This document shows, in pieces, positions 1 through 13,301 of a DNA stretch of 64,000 nucleotides; positions within the stretch are counted from its first letter, which is position 1, and each line of letters starts with the position of its first letter. The position numbers were made by a program, and so were the translations under genes. The stretch spans positions 35,198-99,197 of the forward strand of contig NZ_WXZL01000016.1 of the NCBI RefSeq assembly GCF_009982895.1, written 5' to 3'. The notes under the pieces are model-generated. The model ran no database searches, had not been told where the DNA came from, and saw only the letters and a program-made list of their open reading frames with translations. This DNA is from Deinococcus alpinitundrae (lineage in GTDB: Bacteria; Deinococcota; Deinococci; Deinococcales; Deinococcaceae).

Positions 1-1
1 T

Positions 2-213
2 GTCAAGAAGGTGGAGGCGGAAGCCGAGGAGAGCATCGTGCCCGAGGCCCACACGCCCGAGGCGGCCCGGCCCCAGAACATCCCGGCGTCCGGAGCCAAG
101 ATGGACGGCGACGCGGCCCGGCAACTCGGCGAGAGCGGCCAAATGCCGGTCAACCCCAATCCCGAAGACACCGAGAACAAGGGCGCGGGCAACCAGAGTG
201 AAGGGCAAGCCTA

Positions 214-214
<1 letters not shown>
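2..214 (+). CDS. C-terminal end of an upstream gene (possibly gnd), truncated by the window edge
   Basis: This is an open frame running in from the left edge and stopping in a TAATG overlap with zwf. The visible ~70 residues are acidic and rich in Glu, Ala, Pro, Asn and Gly, and look disordered, so they carry no diagnostic motif. Because zwf, opcA and pgl follow directly, the natural candidate is 6-phosphogluconate dehydrogenase with a tail, but this is inference from context only. The overlap makes translational coupling to zwf likely. Confidence 0.55.
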
Positions 215-2061
<1,847 letters not shown>

Positions 2062-2086
2062 TTCGCGCGGGCTGGAGGGATGAACC

Positions 2087-3061
2087 ATGACTGCTGCCAC
2101 CAGCCGTTTGAAACCGCTCGGCCCGCTGCCCACCAATGTCCGGGGCGCTCAGCGCACGCTCGACGAGCTGTGGGCGCAGACCGACATCGAGACGCGGGCC
2201 TACACCGGCAACATCATCGCGCTGACCGAACCACATTACCAGGGCCGCATTCAGGAAGCCCTGACCGGTCTGGAAGGGCGCTATGCGGGCCGCCAGATCA
2301 TCGCCGTGATGCAGCCCTCGGCGTCGGGGCGCATGAGCATCGACGCCGAGCTGGTGCCGCAGCAGGGCCTCTACATCGAGCGGTTGACCCTGCTGGCCAA
2401 CCCCGGGCAGCTGCGCGGCGCGATCTTGCCGCTGCTGCGCCCGGCGACCGTCAACCACGTCTGGTGGGCCTCGGACGATCCGCCCGGCGGACCGCTGCTG
2501 CGCGAGCTGACCGAGATTGCCGACCAGGTGATCGCCGACAGCCTCAGGCTCGACATTCCCCCGGCCCGCCAGTACGCCCTGGCCGATCTGGGCTGGTCGC
2601 GCTCGGCGGCCTGGCGTGAGGCGCTGGCGCAGTTGTTTGACAGCAAGGACGCCGCCTCCGTGCTGGGACAGGTTACCCGGCTCAAGGTCTGGTCGGGCGG
2701 CAAGAACGACCGCGCCGCCCGGCTCTACGCCGCCTGGGTCGCTTGTACCCTGGGCTGGAAGGATCTCAGCGCCGTGACCTTCGTGCGCGGCGACTGCGAG
2801 CGCCAGCACGGCGATTTGTGTGGGGTCGAGCTGAGCGGGCCGGGCGTGCGCTTCACGCTCAAGGCCACCGGCAAGGAGGGAGTGCGCTCGACGGTCAAGT
2901 TCGGCACCGCCAACCGCCAGACCTCAATGATGGTGCCGAGCATGACGTTGGCCGAGGGCCTGGGCCGGGTGATGGCCCGCCCGGAGCGCGGCAGCGTGTT
3001 TGAGGCAGCCTGGACCCTGGCCCGCGCCAGCCTGGCCGAGGCCGCGCCGGAGAGCCAGTGA
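2087..3061 (+). CDS. opcA: glucose-6-phosphate dehydrogenase assembly protein OpcA
   Basis: OpcA is an allosteric or assembly partner of Zwf, best known from cyanobacteria and actinobacteria. The 324-residue protein fits the family length, and its position between zwf and pgl is the classical one. A GGAGG ribosome-binding site precedes the ATG. The protein has no catalytic motif, as expected for a non-enzymatic partner. Its stop overlaps the GTG start of pgl by four bases (GTGA), so the two are probably co-translated. Confidence 0.88.
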   Translation: MTAATSRLKPLGPLPTNVRGAQRTLDELWAQTDIETRAYTGNIIALTEPHYQGRIQEALTGLEGRYAGRQIIAVMQPSASGRMSIDAELVPQQGLYIERLTLLANPGQLRGAILPLLRPATVNHVWWASDDPPGGPLLRELTEIADQVIADSLRLDIPPARQYALADLGWSRSAAWREALAQLFDSKDAASVLGQVTRLKVWSGGKNDRAARLYAAWVACTLGWKDLSAVTFVRGDCERQHGDLCGVELSGPGVRFTLKATGKEGVRSTVKFGTANRQTSMMVPSMTLAEGLGRVMARPERGSVFEAAWTLARASLAEAAPESQ

Positions 3062-3729
3062 ACCTTCAGGTCTACCAGACCCCCCAGGCCACCGCCGAGG
3101 CCGCCGCTGAAGCCTTTGCCGCAGTCGCTCGGCAAGCCGTGGCGGAGCGCGGGGTCTTTCGCGTGGCCCTGTCGGGCGGCAGCACGCCCAAGCTAATGTA
3201 CGCTGCTCTGCAGGGTCTGGACGTGCCCTGGGCACAGGTCTACATCTATTTCAGTGACGAGCGCACAGTGGGACCGGACGACCCTCAGAGCAACTACCAC
3301 ACCGCCAAAGTGGGCCTGCTCGACGTTGTGCCGGTTCCGGCTGAGCAGGTTCACCGGATGGAAGGCGAGCGTGACCCCAACGACGCTGCCCGCGACTATG
3401 CCGCGCTGCTGCCCCCGCAACTCGATCTGGTGTTGCTGGGCATGGGCGACGACGGTCACACCGCCTCCCTCTTTCCCGGCACAGCGGGCCTGAAGCTGGG
3501 TGGGCGGGTTATCGCCAACGAGGTGCCGCAGCAGCACACCTGGCGGCTGAGCTTCACCTTCGGCGAGGTCAACGCGGCCCGCGAACGCTGGCTGCTCGTT
3601 ACCGGCGCGGCCAAGGCCCCGGTGCTGGCTGAAATCGGGCGTGGCGAGGGCGAGTACCCCGTACGGCAGGTCGCGGATCCGGTGTGGTTTCTGGACGCGG
3701 CAGCAGCACAGCACCTGTCACCCACCTGA
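3058..3729 (+). CDS. pgl: 6-phosphogluconolactonase
   Basis: Pgl hydrolyses 6-phosphogluconolactone, the product of Zwf. The 223-residue protein shows the family segments ALSGGSTPK (~residues 41-49), [16 protein letters not shown] (~64-79) and [16 protein letters not shown] (~128-143), which form the sugar-phosphate site shared with glucosamine-6-phosphate isomerases. It starts with GTG overlapping the opcA stop. It is the last gene of the pentose phosphate operon and is followed by a hairpin shared with convergent tatD. Confidence 0.95.
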   Translation: MNLQVYQTPQATAEAAAEAFAAVARQAVAERGVFRVALSGGSTPKLMYAALQGLDVPWAQVYIYFSDERTVGPDDPQSNYHTAKVGLLDVVPVPAEQVHRMEGERDPNDAARDYAALLPPQLDLVLLGMGDDGHTASLFPGTAGLKLGGRVIANEVPQQHTWRLSFTFGEVNAARERWLLVTGAAKAPVLAEIGRGEGEYPVRQVADPVWFLDAAAAQHLSPT

Positions 3730-3813
3730 TTCACGGCTCTCCTGTATCCTCACCCGGTTTTTGCTGTCGCCTTCGGCCTTTCACAGGTCCTCGTCTGCAC
3801 GTCGGCTTTGGAC

Positions 3814-3869
3814 GCATAGCCGAACACGCTCACGCTAACGGTCAGTGGGTCGTGGGTGGTTGGCTATGC
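3814..3869. terminator. hairpin between convergent pgl and tatD
   Basis: GCATAGCC at 3814-3821 pairs with GGCTATGC at 3862-3869, and the stem extends inward by AAC/GTT past one bulged base. The loop is long (~35 bases) and there is no T tract. The placement between two 3' ends suggests a bidirectional terminator. Confidence 0.4.
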
Positions 3870-3889
3870 CTCTGCCGCAGTATCTCGCC

Positions 3890-4654
3890 TCAATCCGGCA
3901 AACGGTAGACGGTGTGGGCGTTGGCGTCGGTCAGGGCTTCTGCCTCGGCCTCACCCAGGCCGCGCAGGGCTGCCAGAAACTGCAGGGTGTAGCGCACGTA
4001 GCCGGGCCGATTGGGTTTGCCGCGCTTCGGGACCGGGGCCAGAAACGGCGCGTCGGTTTCGACCAGCAATCGGTCCGGCGGCACGAATCGGGCGGCCTCC
4101 TGAATATCCTGGGCGCTCTTATAGGTCAGGTTTCCGGCGAACGACACATACCAGCCCGTGTCGAGCGCGGCACGCAGCAGCCCGGCGTGGCCGTTGCAGC
4201 AGTGCAGGATGCCGCGTGGCCAGCCCGCTGCTCGGATCATCTCGGCGCAGCCTAGGCTGGCCCGCTCGCCGCCCGGCGCGTCGCGGGTATGCACGATCAC
4301 CGGCAGGTCGCGCCGCCGCCCGAGGTTGAGCTGCCACTCGAAGGCCGAGCGCTGTGCTTCGAGCTGGTCGTGCGCCCAGTAGTCGTCCAGGCCAGTCTCG
4401 CCGATGGCCACCACGCGTGGGCGCGAGCTGATGGCTTCCAGCTCGGCGCGGGTCTGTGGGCTGTCCTCGGCGGCCACGTCGGTGGGGTGCAGGCCCACGC
4501 TGGCGTACACGTCGGGATACTGGTCGGCCAGGGCCAGGGCGTTGCGGGCGTGCTGCACGTTTGCGCCCACGCAGATCATGGCGCTCAGGCCCAGCTCCCC
4601 GCGTGCCGAGGCCGGGTCGTCCAGGTAATCGAGGTGGCAGTGGGTGTCGATCAT
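3890..4654 (-). CDS. tatD: TatD family metal-dependent hydrolase (DNase)
   Basis: TatD is a TIM-barrel metal-dependent hydrolase; characterised members are 3'-5' exonucleases acting in DNA repair and turnover. The N-terminal metal motif [11 protein letters not shown] is at residues 1-11, with conserved Glu (GETGLD, ~107-112) and a late Asp (LLVETDAP) completing the site. Its 254 residues match the family. A TAGCCT -10 box lies six bases before the ATG, so the transcript is probably leaderless. It is a monocistronic gene, divergent from the OstA-like cluster. Confidence 0.92.
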   Translation of the reverse strand: MIDTHCHLDYLDDPASARGELGLSAMICVGANVQHARNALALADQYPDVYASVGLHPTDVAAEDSPQTRAELEAISSRPRVVAIGETGLDDYWAHDQLEAQRSAFEWQLNLGRRRDLPVIVHTRDAPGGERASLGCAEMIRAAGWPRGILHCCNGHAGLLRAALDTGWYVSFAGNLTYKSAQDIQEAARFVPPDRLLVETDAPFLAPVPKRGKPNRPGYVRYTLQFLAALRGLGEAEAEALTDANAHTVYRLPD

Positions 4655-4660
4655 GGGTGC

Positions 4661-4666
4661 AGGCTA
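4661..4666 (-). promoter_or_regulatory. -10 box TAGCCT of tatD
   Basis: TAGCCT lies six bases before the tatD ATG. No convincing -35 is present. Confidence 0.5.
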
Positions 4667-4870
4667 ATGCACTGGCTAGGCCAGTGGGCCGTGGGGGCGC
4701 AGGAAAAGCGGCCCGTGCCTTCCGGGCCAAACTGACTGCGCGTCTCATCTGCGGACCAGTGGTCAGATAACCCTAAGCACTCTCATGAAGGCAGACAGCT
4801 ATCATGCCTGCGTGTTCAAGCCGCTCTCCAACCCAGATGCACTGTCCGGGCAACATCGGTGGAAGTCTTG

Positions 4871-5455
4871 ATGTTGCGTCTGAGCGTGTTGGCGCTGACG
4901 GCGTTGCTGCTGTTCGGCTTGGTGTTCGCGCTGCTGCCTGCTGCGCCCAGCGTGCGCGGCTCCGGGGTCACGCTCAGCGGGGTCAAGCTGCGGCTCTACC
5001 CAGCTCAGGACCCCAAAGCCGAGTGGCGTTTCGCGGCGGGTCAGATCAGCGTGGACCCGGAAAAGGGCGAGACGGCCCTCGATCAGCTCGGACAGGGGGC
5101 CCGCTGGGTGCAGAGCAGCACCGGGACGCTCCAAGAAGACATGACCATTAACGCCACCAAGCTGGTGATCGACAGCCAGGACAACCTACACGCCCAGCAG
5201 GCCAGGCTCTACACCCTGGCCGACTGCAGCACCTTCACGCTGTCATCGCAGGGTCAGCAGGAAGTCATCATCAACCAGCAGGGTGGCTATAGCGCCCCGC
5301 GCGGCGAGATCAGTTCACCCGTTCAGAGCGGCGTCTACAGCAGCATCAAGGCCAACTTCGACTTCAGTACTTTCCAGGCCGAACTCGACCCCGGCGCTGA
5401 ATTTCACACCGCGCCGCCCACCCGTTGCGTGAACGGCAAGATTCAACCCCGCTGA
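4871..5455 (+). CDS. LptC/YrbK-like envelope protein
   Basis: The protein has one N-terminal hydrophobic segment (residues ~1-25) followed by an extracytoplasmic domain whose beta-rich pattern resembles LptC, the inner-membrane-anchored member of the LPS bridge. The assignment leans on the two OstA-like genes directly downstream. I place the start at ATG 4871, preceded by GGTGGAAG; an in-frame GTG at 4859 is the alternative. A TATCAT -10 candidate lies at ~4799. LPS is not expected in Deinococcus, so the substrate is unknown. Confidence 0.6.
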   Translation: MLRLSVLALTALLLFGLVFALLPAAPSVRGSGVTLSGVKLRLYPAQDPKAEWRFAAGQISVDPEKGETALDQLGQGARWVQSSTGTLQEDMTINATKLVIDSQDNLHAQQARLYTLADCSTFTLSSQGQQEVIINQQGGYSAPRGEISSPVQSGVYSSIKANFDFSTFQAELDPGAEFHTAPPTRCVNGKIQPR

Positions 5456-5520
5456 GTGCGGGTTCCCGGCACCGTCTTGCCTTCCCAGCCTGTCTTTCCC
5501 TCACTACTTCAAGGAGAACC

Positions 5521-6435
5521 ATGAAACGTCCCCTCGTTCTACTGTCCATACTGGCCCTCACCACCGCTCTCGCCGCCCAGGTTGACCGGGTGCTGCGCTT
5601 CGACACCGCCGCCAACGTGCAGGGCAACCTACGGAACGGTCCCATCAACTACACCGGCAAGGACGGCAATCCCATCAAGGCCAGCGTCAACAATGTCAAT
5701 ATCACCGCGCCCAGCGCCGTACTCACTGCGCCTGCGGGCAGCACCCTGGCTGGGGCCGAGGGCAAGCGCACCGCTGTCTTCAGTGGGGGCGGCGGCGACG
5801 TGAACGTGGTGCGCGGCCGCCTGACGGCCAGGGGTGGGCAGCTCGCCTACAGCGAGGCGACGGGTCAGGGTGTGCTGACCAGCGGCCCCAGCGCCGTGTT
5901 CGTGCCGGAAACCAAGGACGACGGCGACCCAGTGAATATCAAGGCCACCCAGATGAGCCTCGACGTGGACACCAATATGAGCACCTCGACCGGCAGTGTG
6001 GAGCTGGTCAGCGGCAGCCAGACGGGCCGGGGCGACAAGCTGATCTTCGACGAGGACAAATCGGTCGGCGTGCTGACCGGCAACCCCAGCCTGACCCGCG
6101 CCGCCAGCGCCAAGCAAAAGGAACTGATCATCACCGGCACCGAGGCCAGGGTCGTGTCGAAGAACAAGCTGCTGTACGTGAAGGGCAAGGTCAAGCTGGT
6201 TCAGGGGACCAGCACCACCACCGGCGACGCGGTGTACTACGACGACAAGAACAACGTGGCCTACGTGGTCGGCAACGCCGTGAGCAGCGACAGCAAGACC
6301 GGCACCAAGGTCACGGCCCTCAAGAACGGCTACCTGGAGCAGCGCACAGATCTGGGTCGGGTGCGGGCGTTGAGCAAGCCGTTCAACATTCCCACCGACC
6401 GCTTTTTGCTGACCGGCGAAAAGAGCAGCCAGTAA
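5521..6435 (+). CDS. LptA/OstA-like periplasmic protein
   Basis: This 304-residue protein has a signal peptide ending near residue 20 ([10 protein letters not shown]) and then repeated short beta-strand units such as [19 protein letters not shown] and [20 protein letters not shown]. This is the OstA/LptA pattern of stacked strands that form a hydrophobic groove. AAGGAG precedes the ATG. It sits between an LptC-like gene and a second OstA-like gene and is probably co-transcribed with both. It likely carries or shields a lipid or glycolipid between membranes, but the ligand cannot be inferred. Confidence 0.72.
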   Translation: MKRPLVLLSILALTTALAAQVDRVLRFDTAANVQGNLRNGPINYTGKDGNPIKASVNNVNITAPSAVLTAPAGSTLAGAEGKRTAVFSGGGGDVNVVRGRLTARGGQLAYSEATGQGVLTSGPSAVFVPETKDDGDPVNIKATQMSLDVDTNMSTSTGSVELVSGSQTGRGDKLIFDEDKSVGVLTGNPSLTRAASAKQKELIITGTEARVVSKNKLLYVKGKVKLVQGTSTTTGDAVYYDDKNNVAYVVGNAVSSDSKTGTKVTALKNGYLEQRTDLGRVRALSKPFNIPTDRFLLTGEKSSQ

Positions 6436-6453
6436 GTGGAAAGGGGGGGTAGG

Positions 6454-7560
6454 GTGAAGGGGCGGGCGCTGCGGCAAGTAGCGCTCGGCAGTGTGCTGCT
6501 GCTGGGCCTGGCGCTGGCTCAGCAATCCGGCTCTCAGCAACCCAGCTCGCAGCAGCCCCCAGCGACAGTGCAGCAGCCTGCGGCCCCAGCCCAGCCAGAT
6601 CAGGCTGCCTCACCTACCGAGCCGACTCCGGCAGACGATGCACCCACGCCGGACAGCTCAGTGCCGCAGGATGATTCGGCCCCCGCTGGTGCAGATTCGC
6701 CCAGCCCAGCCCAGTCCAGCGCAGATCAGGAAGGCGCGAATGTCACCCTGACCCGCAAGGCCAAGGACGGCAAATCGCGCATCATCAAGATTGTCCGCAC
6801 CGGCCTGACCGATGACACTGGCATCTTCGCCTCCTGTACGCCGCAGGACAGCGACCCGGCGGGCAGCCCGACCGTCTCGGTGTTTTCGGAAACCGGGCCG
6901 GGCGGCATTCAGGTCACGGTGGACAAGAACCTGATTCGCTCGCCGCTGGCCATCGTCACCCAGCAGGAAGGTGGCGACGGCCACATTGAGGTGAGCGCCG
7001 GAACCGCCCAGTTTCTCGACAACCCGCCGGAAGGCAAGACCGACCGCCTCAGCCGCTGCGCCGTGCAGGCCGATCCCAGGCCCGCGCCCGACACGGTGTT
7101 CGTGACTCAGGGCCGCACCAGCCTCAAGGGGCAGACGTTGGTGTACGACGAATCCGATGGGGTGGCGCGCATCGCTGGCCCGATCACCTTCGAGCGCGCG
7201 CCGGAAACCGGCAAGCCGGAAACCGACCGCCTGACCGGTAACAGTGAGCGCATCGAGGTGGACGTGGACAAGGAAACCACGACCCTGGTGGGCAAGGTCA
7301 CCCTGAAAAACGGCACGCGGACTAGCAGCGCCGAGCGGGTGGACTACGACGACGCGGCCAACGTCGCCGTTTTGCGCGGCGCGCCCGGCGCGCTGGCCCA
7401 GTCGGTCAACGGCCAGGAGATCATCTGCGCCATGATCATTCGCTACAACCTCGACCTCAATACGGTGACAGCGGTGGACAACATCAGTGGGCAATTCCCT
7501 GACGGCGAGGGCAGTGCCTCCACTTCAGGTGACGCGCCGGGCGTGGGCTGCTCCGGCTGA
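6454..7560 (+). CDS. OstA-like periplasmic protein with a Gln/Pro/Ser-rich linker
   Basis: A signal peptide ([11 protein letters not shown]) is followed by ~75 residues rich in Gln, Pro, Ser, Ala and Asp, then a folded region with OstA-type strand repeats ([19 protein letters not shown] and similar). I choose GTG 6454, which has a purine-rich AAGGGGGGG stretch before it, over GTG 6436. Three cysteines occur in the mature part. The low-complexity linker suggests the domain is held away from the membrane or peptidoglycan. It is the third gene of the envelope cluster. Confidence 0.62.
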   Translation: MKGRALRQVALGSVLLLGLALAQQSGSQQPSSQQPPATVQQPAAPAQPDQAASPTEPTPADDAPTPDSSVPQDDSAPAGADSPSPAQSSADQEGANVTLTRKAKDGKSRIIKIVRTGLTDDTGIFASCTPQDSDPAGSPTVSVFSETGPGGIQVTVDKNLIRSPLAIVTQQEGGDGHIEVSAGTAQFLDNPPEGKTDRLSRCAVQADPRPAPDTVFVTQGRTSLKGQTLVYDESDGVARIAGPITFERAPETGKPETDRLTGNSERIEVDVDKETTTLVGKVTLKNGTRTSSAERVDYDDAANVAVLRGAPGALAQSVNGQEIICAMIIRYNLDLNTVTAVDNISGQFPDGEGSASTSGDAPGVGCSG

Positions 7561-7582
7561 GCGCAGCGGCTCGCTCGGGGGA

Positions 7583-7611
7583 TTGGCAGAGCTGCTCCAA
7601 TCTGTTATGTT
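7583..7611 (+). promoter_or_regulatory. ddrB promoter
   Basis: The -35 TTGGCA (7583-7588) and -10 TATGTT (7606-7611) are separated by 17 bases. The -10 lies inside the RDRM, so a bound repressor would occlude it. Confidence 0.65.
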
Positions 7612-7621
7612 ATTTGCGTAA
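7605..7621 (+). promoter_or_regulatory. radiation/desiccation response motif (DdrO operator)
   Basis: The 17-base element is TTATGT-TATTT-GCGTAA, an imperfect palindrome matching the Deinococcus RDRM. It lies 60 bases before the ddrB start codon. In characterised species DdrO binds this motif and is cleaved by the protease IrrE/PprI after DNA damage, releasing transcription. Confidence 0.85.
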
Positions 7622-7681
7622 GGCGTTTCACTCTTTGCTTTCCAATCCTGTCAGCTACGCCTCTACCTCAAGGAGTCAAAC

Positions 7682-8143
7682 ATGTCCATTCAGTTGCACC
7701 TCGTCGGCCCGCTGGGCACCAGCATCACGGTTGAAGTTCAAGAAGAGCGCGATATCTTTCCCACCCTGCGCAAATACGGCAAGTCCGGCTGGAGCAGCGG
7801 AGACCTGCCCGCCGGGGGCGTGTCGCTGCCGCTCGGCATGGCCGACATCTTCGACTGGAACCTGATCGGCGCGCGGCCCTACACCAACGCCGAGGGCGAG
7901 CAGGCGGTGATGTACCGGGGTCAGAGCTACAAGCGCCGCGAACTCGACGAGGTTGATACCAAGAAGATCAAGCTGCCCAAGATCGTCAAGTACTCGCGCG
8001 GCGCACGGCCCACCGATCTGCCTCACCTCAAAGAAGGCGAGGAGGGCGGCGTGCAGTACGTCACGCTGATCACCTTCCGGGGCGGCGGCAAGGTGCTCGA
8101 CGCCTACGTGGATCAGAACAAGGTGGCGGGTCAGGCGGGATAA
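7682..8143 (+). CDS. ddrB: DdrB family single-stranded DNA-binding protein
   Basis: DdrB is a Deinococcus-specific pentameric ssDNA-binding and annealing protein induced by DNA damage. Family hallmarks as I recall them from the D. radiodurans protein are present: YGKSGWSSGDLPAGG (~residues 31-45), FDWNLIGARPY (~58-68), YKRRELDEVDTKKIKLP (~83-99) and KYSRGARPTDLPH (~102-114). The RDRM upstream independently supports the assignment. AAGGAG precedes the ATG. The protein is only 153 residues and ends soon after the folded domain, so the long flexible C-terminal tail of characterised DdrB is short or absent. It could be the main DdrB or a second paralogue. Confidence 0.88.
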   Translation: MSIQLHLVGPLGTSITVEVQEERDIFPTLRKYGKSGWSSGDLPAGGVSLPLGMADIFDWNLIGARPYTNAEGEQAVMYRGQSYKRRELDEVDTKKIKLPKIVKYSRGARPTDLPHLKEGEEGGVQYVTLITFRGGGKVLDAYVDQNKVAGQAG

Positions 8144-8168
8144 GCGGGTTCCAGCGCCCCACGCACGT

Positions 8169-10211
8169 TTATTCCAGCGCCGCCAGCAAGAAGGCATACA
8201 CGTCGGCCTTCTCCTCGATGATCAGCCGGGTCGGTTTGCCCGCGCCATGCCCGGCCCTGGTCTGAATCCGCAGCAAAATCGGTGCGCCGCCTTGCTGGAG
8301 ATGTTGCAGCTCGGCGGCGAACTTGTAGCTGTGCGCCGGAACCACCCGGTCGTCGTGGTCGCCGGTGGTGAGCAGGGTGGCCGGGTAAGCGCGCTGGGTG
8401 AGGTTGTGCAGCGGGCTGTAGGCGTGCAGGGTGGCAAACCCATCAGGCATGTCGCTACTGCCGTAGTCGCTGACCCAGGCCCAGCCGATGGTGAAGTGCT
8501 GAAACCTGAGCATGTCCATGACGCCCACGTGCGCCACCGCCGCGCCGATGAGTTCGGGGTGCTGGGTCAGGGTCGCGCCAACCAGCAGGCCGCCGTTGCT
8601 GCCGCCCTCGATGCCCAGGTGCTGCGGTGAGGTGTAGCCGCGCGCTGCGAGGTGCCGGGCGCAGGCGGCGAAATCGTCGAAGACATTTTGTTTGTTCTCC
8701 TTCATCCCGGCCTGGTGCCAGGCCTCGCCATACTCGCCGCCGCCGCGCAGGTTGGCGACAGCCAGCACCCCGCCCGCCTCCAGCCAGGCCAGCCTTGAGA
8801 CCTCGAAGCTGGGCGTCAGCGGAATGTCGAAGCCGCCGTAGCCGTAGAGCAGGGTGGGATGTGAGCCGTCCAGCGTCAGATCCCCGCGTGTCACGATGAA
8901 CATCGGCACGCGGGTGCCGTCCTGGCTCTCGGCAAATTCCTGCCTGACCTCGTAGCCGCTCAGGTCCACCCCCAGCTCCGGGATCCAGAGGGCCGACAGC
9001 TCACCGCTCGCCGTGTCCAGCCGGTAACTGGCTGCCGGACTCAGGAAACTGGTATAGCTCAGGAACACCTCCGGGTTGCTGGCGTGCCCGTTCAGTGCGC
9101 CCACGCTGCCCAGGCCCGGCAACGTCACCGGGCGGGTATGCTGGCCCTGCCGGTCGACCAGGGTCAGGCGGCTGGAAGCGTCTTCCAGCGTGTGCAGCAC
9201 GAAACCGCCCGCCACCATCAGCACTTCCAGCAAGCGGCTCTGGCCCTCCGGCACGACTTCCCGCACCTCGCCCGTCTCCAGATGCTGCGAAACCAGCCGG
9301 CCCTTTGGCGCGCCGTCATCGGTACGGAAGTACAGCAGCGGGCCGTCGCTGTCAACGAATTCGTAGCTGGCCCGGAAATCGGCCACGACCTCCTTGAAGT
9401 CGCCGCGCCTGGTAAGGGGCCGCACCCAGATCAGGTTCTCGCGGGCCGTGCCTTTCCAGACGCTGACGATTAGATACGCGCCGTCCTCGCTGACCGTGCC
9501 GGAAAAGCCCCACTCCGGCTGATCGGGGCGCTCCACGATCAGTTCGTCGGTGGACTGGTCGGTGCCCAGGCGGTGCAGGTACAGCCGCTGGTTGAAGTTC
9601 GCACCGCTGAGTTGCTCGGCTTCCGGCGGGCGGTCATAGCGCGAGTAGAAGAAGCCGCTGGCGTCGGGCAGCCAGCTCGCGCCGCTGAATTTGCTGTCGG
9701 GCAAGGTGTCAGGCAGGTCCTCGCCGCTTCCGATGTCGCGCACCCGCCACTCCTGCCAGTCGCTGCCGCCCCGACTGACCGAGTAGGCCAGCCTGGAAGC
9801 GTCCCGGCTGACCGAGAAGCCGCCCAGCGCCACCGTGCCGTCCTCCGAGAGCGTGTTGGGGTCGAGCAGTACCCGGCCCTCGTCCGTGGGCGAGTCCATC
9901 ACGTACAGCACGAACTGGTTTTGCAGGCCGCTGTTGCGCAGCTGGAAGTACTGGCTGCCTTCATGTCCCACCGCGCCCCGGCGGGCATAGTCCCACAGCC
10001 CGGTCAGGCGCGTGATCAGCTCGGCGCGCACCGGCACGGCGTCGAGCACCCGGCGGGTCAGCGCGTTCTGGGCGTCCACGAACGCCTGCGTCTCGACGCT
10101 GCCCGCATCTTCCAGCCAGCGGTAGGGATCGGCGATGACCGTGCCGTGATAGGTGTCGGTGTGGTCGCTGCGGCGGGCAGCAGGGGCGGACTTGGGAGAG
10201 AGAAGGGCCAT
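8169..10211 (-). CDS. prolyl oligopeptidase family serine peptidase (S9)
   Basis: This 680-residue cytoplasmic-type enzyme has an N-terminal segment, a seven-bladed beta-propeller and a C-terminal alpha/beta-hydrolase domain, as in prolyl endopeptidases that cut short proline-containing peptides. The nucleophile Ser is in GGSNGGLL near residue ~540, the Asp in DHDDRVVP and the His in RAGHGAGKP near the C-terminus. There is no signal peptide. A TAGGCT -10 box five bases before the ATG indicates a leaderless transcript. Confidence 0.93.
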   Translation of the reverse strand: MALLSPKSAPAARRSDHTDTYHGTVIADPYRWLEDAGSVETQAFVDAQNALTRRVLDAVPVRAELITRLTGLWDYARRGAVGHEGSQYFQLRNSGLQNQFVLYVMDSPTDEGRVLLDPNTLSEDGTVALGGFSVSRDASRLAYSVSRGGSDWQEWRVRDIGSGEDLPDTLPDSKFSGASWLPDASGFFYSRYDRPPEAEQLSGANFNQRLYLHRLGTDQSTDELIVERPDQPEWGFSGTVSEDGAYLIVSVWKGTARENLIWVRPLTRRGDFKEVVADFRASYEFVDSDGPLLYFRTDDGAPKGRLVSQHLETGEVREVVPEGQSRLLEVLMVAGGFVLHTLEDASSRLTLVDRQGQHTRPVTLPGLGSVGALNGHASNPEVFLSYTSFLSPAASYRLDTASGELSALWIPELGVDLSGYEVRQEFAESQDGTRVPMFIVTRGDLTLDGSHPTLLYGYGGFDIPLTPSFEVSRLAWLEAGGVLAVANLRGGGEYGEAWHQAGMKENKQNVFDDFAACARHLAARGYTSPQHLGIEGGSNGGLLVGATLTQHPELIGAAVAHVGVMDMLRFQHFTIGWAWVSDYGSSDMPDGFATLHAYSPLHNLTQRAYPATLLTTGDHDDRVVPAHSYKFAAELQHLQQGGAPILLRIQTRAGHGAGKPTRLIIEEKADVYAFLLAALE

Positions 10212-10216
10212 GCGCT

Positions 10217-10222
10217 AGCCTA
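10217..10222 (-). promoter_or_regulatory. -10 box TAGGCT of the S9 peptidase gene
   Basis: TAGGCT lies five bases before the ATG at 10211. Confidence 0.5.
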
Positions 10223-10251
10223 GAGCGAGCGGGCCGCCCGGGGAGAACAGC

Positions 10252-10836
10252 GTGACTTCATTCTTCAGGAATCCGAACCGAATGGAGGCGTTCAGCGACG
10301 GTGTGTTCGCCATCGCCATCACGTTGCTGATTCTGGAAATCAAGGTGCCGCAGGTGGGTGAGCGCGGCAGCCCAGGAGCGCTGTGGCAGGCGCTGCTGCA
10401 CCTGTGGCCCTCCTATCTGGCCTACCTGCTGGCCTTCTCCACCATCCTGATCGCCTGGATCGGGCACCACATCCTGGTCGGTCAGGTCAGGCAGGTCACC
10501 CAGAGGATGCTGATCGTCAACGGGTTTTTTCTGCTCACCGTGTCATTTCTGCCGTTTCCGACAGCGGTGGTCGCTGAATACCTGCGCTCGGCGTCGGGCA
10601 GTGCCGCCGCCGCCTTTTACGCGCTGATCAACCTGCTCAACAGCCTGGCGTTTTTTCTTCTGGTACAGACCATCATTGATGCCCACCCGGACAGTCTCGC
10701 GCTGCTCGGGCGCAGTCGGCGTGACTCGTTTCTGGGCATCTTCTGGTGTCTGGCCTGTGCGGGCCTGGCGCTGCTCAGCCCGGTGGCTTCGCTGCTGCTG
10801 GTGGCCGGATTGTTCGTCTGGTGGCTGCGTCCCTGA
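10252..10836 (+). CDS. TMEM175 family (DUF1211) potassium channel-like membrane protein
   Basis: The protein begins with the TMEM175 signature RMEAFSDGVFAIAITLL (residues ~10-26), whose FSD motif lies in the pore-lining first helix, and has about six transmembrane segments over 194 residues. Prokaryotic members form tetrameric potassium-leak channels. The GTG start at 10252 is preceded by GGGGAGA. It is divergent from the S9 peptidase with a 40-bp gap. Confidence 0.88.
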   Translation: MTSFFRNPNRMEAFSDGVFAIAITLLILEIKVPQVGERGSPGALWQALLHLWPSYLAYLLAFSTILIAWIGHHILVGQVRQVTQRMLIVNGFFLLTVSFLPFPTAVVAEYLRSASGSAAAAFYALINLLNSLAFFLLVQTIIDAHPDSLALLGRSRRDSFLGIFWCLACAGLALLSPVASLLLVAGLFVWWLRP

Positions 10837-10926
10837 CCGCTGCCCCGGCGCTTTGGTGGGCTGGAATGCCGCTACACTGGAGTCAGTCCAAAATTGCCCT
10901 GCCGCTTCGCCTGCTCCGGAGGTTTC

Positions 10927-13053
<2,127 letters not shown>

Positions 13054-13150
13054 GAGAAGAGGGCCTGTGGGCTGGAGGCCAAACGCCAACCCCGGCCCGC
13101 TCGACCGAAACGCTGTTGTCCACCCGCCCGGCTGGCATCCAGGCGGGGTG

Positions 13151-13171
13151 CCCTGCAGCGGCGCTGCAGGG
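13151..13171. terminator. GC-rich hairpin after the molybdoenzyme gene
   Basis: CCCTGCAGC and GCTGCAGGG form a perfect 9-bp stem with a 3-base loop, about 100 bases after the stop codon. There is no T tract, so it may be a processing or pausing structure rather than an intrinsic terminator. Confidence 0.35.
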
Positions 13172-13301
13172 GTGGATGCGGCCCAGAGTCCCGCACTTTC
13201 ACCTGGATTCAAGTATTCTTTGCAATGTTGCTTCCGGCAGCCCCGCTTCCGCCTTGATCAAGGTGCGGGTGGGGCCGCCCTGCTGAAGTTCAGGAGTGTT
13301 G

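Noticed and set aside
2087..2619. Alternative frame at the opcA start
   Set aside because: A second frame opens at 2080, but it lacks the OpcA-like sequence and ends early; the GGAGG spacing fits ATG 2087.
13151..13171. CTGCAG palindrome as a mobile-element end
   Set aside because: There is no transposase, target duplication or second copy nearby; a plain hairpin explains it.
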